From assembly GCF_017726655.1 (NCBI RefSeq), contig NZ_CP072309.1, positions 1,112,501 through 1,176,500 on the forward strand: 64,000 nucleotides of DNA, in the 5' to 3' direction. The notes under the pieces are model-generated. The model was not told the origin of the DNA. It was given only the letters and a program-made list of their open reading frames with translations, and searched no databases. Source of the DNA: Agrobacterium tumefaciens (GTDB taxonomy: Bacteria > Pseudomonadota > Alphaproteobacteria > Rhizobiales > Rhizobiaceae). The stretch's first letter is position 1, and each line of letters begins with the position of its first letter. Below, piece by piece: positions 62,086-64,000 of this stretch. The translations under genes and the position numbers were made by a program.

Positions 62086-64000
62086 TTATCCCAGGTAGGT
62101 CCGGGCCAGAACATCGGAGAGATGTTCCATATCGGTCTCAAGCTGACGATAGATCGCGCCGTTCATGGTCTCAGGTGTCATGACCGCCAGTCCGGAATGC
62201 AAACGCATTGCCTCCCGATAGAAGGGAGACATCTGACCATTGACGAAAGCGTTCGGAAGCTGCTCCACCTCGGTGCGGATTTCATTCAGCTGGAACAGGA
62301 TCGAGCGCGGATTGAGCGGATCAAGCGCCAGAAGATCGGTGACGGTCAGACCGGCCGTGTTGACATTGTAGCGACGACGATGGGTCATCACGCTGTCGCC
62401 GATCTCAAGCAGCATGTCGTAAGAACCATCCGGAGCGTCGGGACCGGCCATGTGGCCGAGAAGCCGCGTCATATGCAGCCCGCGCTCGAGATAACGGCCA
62501 ATCGAGAGGAAACGCCAGCCCGTGAAGCGATACATGTTTTCGTGAACAAGGCCCGCAAAACCGGCGAGCTTGCGCAGCAGGATCGTCATCGCATGGGTGG
62601 CGTCGTCGCCGGGCGCCACCTTGGCGTGGAAACGCCTCGCGGTCTTGGCAAGATCGTTCAGCGCCAGCCAGCCATCCGGTGAAAAGCGGTCGCGAATATT
62701 GCTGGCCGAGTAAAGAGCGCTGTTGATGTTGTTGAGCAGACTTTCCGGCACCGCATCATTCATCTCGACGTCGAGCGCTTCGAGATAACGCGTCACATGG
62801 GCAAGCAGCGGCTGGCGCGGATCGGCGGATTCCGCGAAGCGCCCGTGCCATGCGCGCAGGATACGCAGCACGCCTTCCGAGCGTTCGATATAGCGGCCAA
62901 GCCAGAAGAGGTTGTCGGCGGCGCGGCTCGGCAGGCTTCCCGGCATATTGCGGGTGAAACTCTCTTCCGCTGGCAGCAGCGATGTGCGCTCAACCGGCTG
63001 GTCGCTGACGATCCAGACGTCAGCCGCACTTCCACCCGACTGCATGGCGATGGCGGAGACATCGTCGCCGCTGCCGATGCGGGCAAAGCCACCGGGCATG
63101 ATCTGCCAGCCCTCCTGCGTACGGGCGGCGAAGACGCGAAGGCTCATCGGACGCGGGACAAGCTTATTGTCGACATAGGCAGGTGTGGTCGAAAGCTTCA
63201 CCACTTCCTGGCCCACCAGCCTGTGGCCATCGGAAGCAAGCCAGTCGCTGATCGATTCCTTGGCTGTTTCACGCAATGAGGAGCCGAGTACGGATTGGCC
63301 GTTATCATCAAAAAAAGGCAGCCGCGAATAAGCGGGGCCAATGACCATGCCTTCAATATTGGAGGCAACATGGCGACGCTCGGCTTCCTGTCCGCACCAC
63401 CAGGTGGCGATGGATGGAAGTTTTAGCTCCTCCCCGAGAAGGTGGCGGCAGATGCGCGGCATGAAGGCAAGCAGCGCCCGCGTTTCCAGGATGCCGCTGC
63501 CGAGCGCATTGACGATCGTCAGCGCTTCATTGCGCAGCGCTTGGACCATGCCCGGCGTGCCGATATGGGAGTGCTGGTTGAGCTCGAGAGGATCGGAATA
63601 GGAGGCATCGAGACGTCGCCACAGCACGCCAATGGGCTTCAGTCCGGCCACAGTTCTGACCATGACGCGACCGTTGACGACCGTCAGGTCCTCGCCCTCC
63701 AGCAACATGAAGCCGAGATAACGGGCTATATAGGCATGTTCGAAATAGGTCTCGTTGGCGGGGCCGGGGGTCAACACCGCGATGCGGTCGTCAGGGTGTT
63801 TCCGGTGCGACTGCAGGGCATCACGGAAGGCCCCAAAAAACGAGGCGAGGCGATGCACATGGCTTTCCGCGTAGATATCGGACAGGGCACGGGTTGTCGC
63901 CACTCGGTTTTCCAGCGCGAAGCCGGCCCCTGAGGGCGCCTGCGTCCGGTCGGCCAGCACCCACCAATTTCCGTCCGGCCCCCGGCCGATTTCGAAAGAG
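62086..64000 (-). CDS. Circularly permuted ATP-grasp + alpha-E domain fusion (N-terminus outside window)
   Basis: The visible ~638 residues run off the right edge, because the frame stays open to 64000 with family-typical sequence just upstream of the first in-window start codon (GRGPDGNWWVLADRTQAP). The N-terminal visible half is the circularly permuted ATP-grasp domain (TPGPANETYFEHAYIARYLG; NALGSGILETRALLAFMP). The C-terminal ~310 residues are the alpha-E helical domain (ADNLFWLGRYIERSE; GRYLERGLHMTRLL). These are separate proteins in many bacteria but fused here. They may make a peptide bond on an unknown substrate, with the transglutaminase as partner. Confidence 0.9.
   Translation of the reverse strand, partial: SFEIGRGPDGNWWVLADRTQAPSGAGFALENRVATTRALSDIYAESHVHRLASFFGAFRDALQSHRKHPDDRIAVLTPGPANETYFEHAYIARYLGFMLLEGEDLTVVNGRVMVRTVAGLKPIGVLWRRLDASYSDPLELNQHSHIGTPGMVQALRNEALTIVNALGSGILETRALLAFMPRICRHLLGEELKLPSIATWWCGQEAERRHVASNIEGMVIGPAYSRLPFFDDNGQSVLGSSLRETAKESISDWLASDGHRLVGQEVVKLSTTPAYVDNKLVPRPMSLRVFAARTQEGWQIMPGGFARIGSGDDVSAIAMQSGGSAADVWIVSDQPVERTSLLPAEESFTRNMPGSLPSRAADNLFWLGRYIERSEGVLRILRAWHGRFAESADPRQPLLAHVTRYLEALDVEMNDAVPESLLNNINSALYSASNIRDRFSPDGWLALNDLAKTARRFHAKVAPGDDATHAMTILLRKLAGFAGLVHENMYRFTGWRFLSIGRYLERGLHMTRLLGHMAGPDAPDGSYDMLLEIGDSVMTHRRRYNVNTAGLTVTDLLALDPLNPRSILFQLNEIRTEVEQLPNAFVNGQMSPFYREAMRLHSGLAVMTPETMNGAIYRQLETDMEHLSDVLARTYLG

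Overview
The window looks like chromosomal DNA of a Rhizobiaceae bacterium (Agrobacterium/Rhizobium group). The reasons are the alphaproteobacterial 23S-5S-tRNA-fMet order, several small families common in rhizobia (DUF982, DUF6894, DUF2934), HWE-type sensor kinases, a probable ROSE RNA thermometer, and many promoters of the form GGAAC-N17-GTT, the site read by the alphaproteobacterial general stress sigma factor EcfG/RpoE2. All assignments were made by reading the sequence; no database search was run.

Layout. 1-2.8 kb: end of an rRNA operon. 2.9-4.2 kb: decayed IS3-family element. 4.26-12.36 kb: a tight plus-strand respiratory operon (FdhF/YdeP-like molybdoenzyme, cytochrome c, cytochrome c oxidase subunits II, I and III, a small membrane protein, CtaG, cytochrome c), met tail to tail by a diheme cytochrome c gene. 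13.4-16.7 kb: small, mostly uncharacterised genes, several behind EcfG-type promoters. 16.7-26.1 kb: an eight-gene minus-strand glycan operon (methyltransferase, UDP-glucuronate decarboxylase, three CgeB-like and one GT4 glycosyltransferase, a glycosidase-epimerase fusion, an epimerase), divergent from an alcohol dehydrogenase gene. 27.4-28.9 kb: more small stress-type genes. 29.0-35.2 kb: a polyol-type ABC transporter with a xylitol/sorbitol dehydrogenase and a divergent AraC regulator. 35.3-39.6 kb: lipocalin, SDR, fasciclin and DUF4394 proteins, and an ECF sigma/anti-sigma pair. 39.7-46.6 kb: a flavoprotein fragment, ArsR and PAS proteins, a phosphatase, a diguanylate cyclase, a hydrolase, Hsp20, DUF982 and a GH144-like glucanase. 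46.7-50.8 kb: ABC exporter plus AttH-like protein. 50.9-54.8 kb: a LOV histidine kinase, a single-domain response regulator and a multi-sensor HWE kinase. 54.9-64 kb: GlgX, a 42-residue DUF2934 protein, SemiSWEET, ABC-F ATPase, TadG-like protein, transglutaminase, and a fused ATP-grasp/alpha-E protein that runs off the right edge.

The main unifying signal is regulatory. I found 14 exact GGAAC-N17-GTT sites in intergenic DNA, nearly all at a sensible distance upstream of a gene and pointing at it. They link the glycan operon, its alcohol dehydrogenase, glgX, SemiSWEET, the ABC exporter, a hydrolase, a diheme cytochrome and several tiny proteins into a probable general stress regulon. The light-sensing and HWE kinases at 51-55 kb belong to the class that usually feeds that response. 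A second ECF circuit is suggested at 36-39 kb, where the fasciclin and DUF4394 genes share a different promoter motif (TGTCCTGAAAC) next to an ECF sigma/anti-sigma pair.
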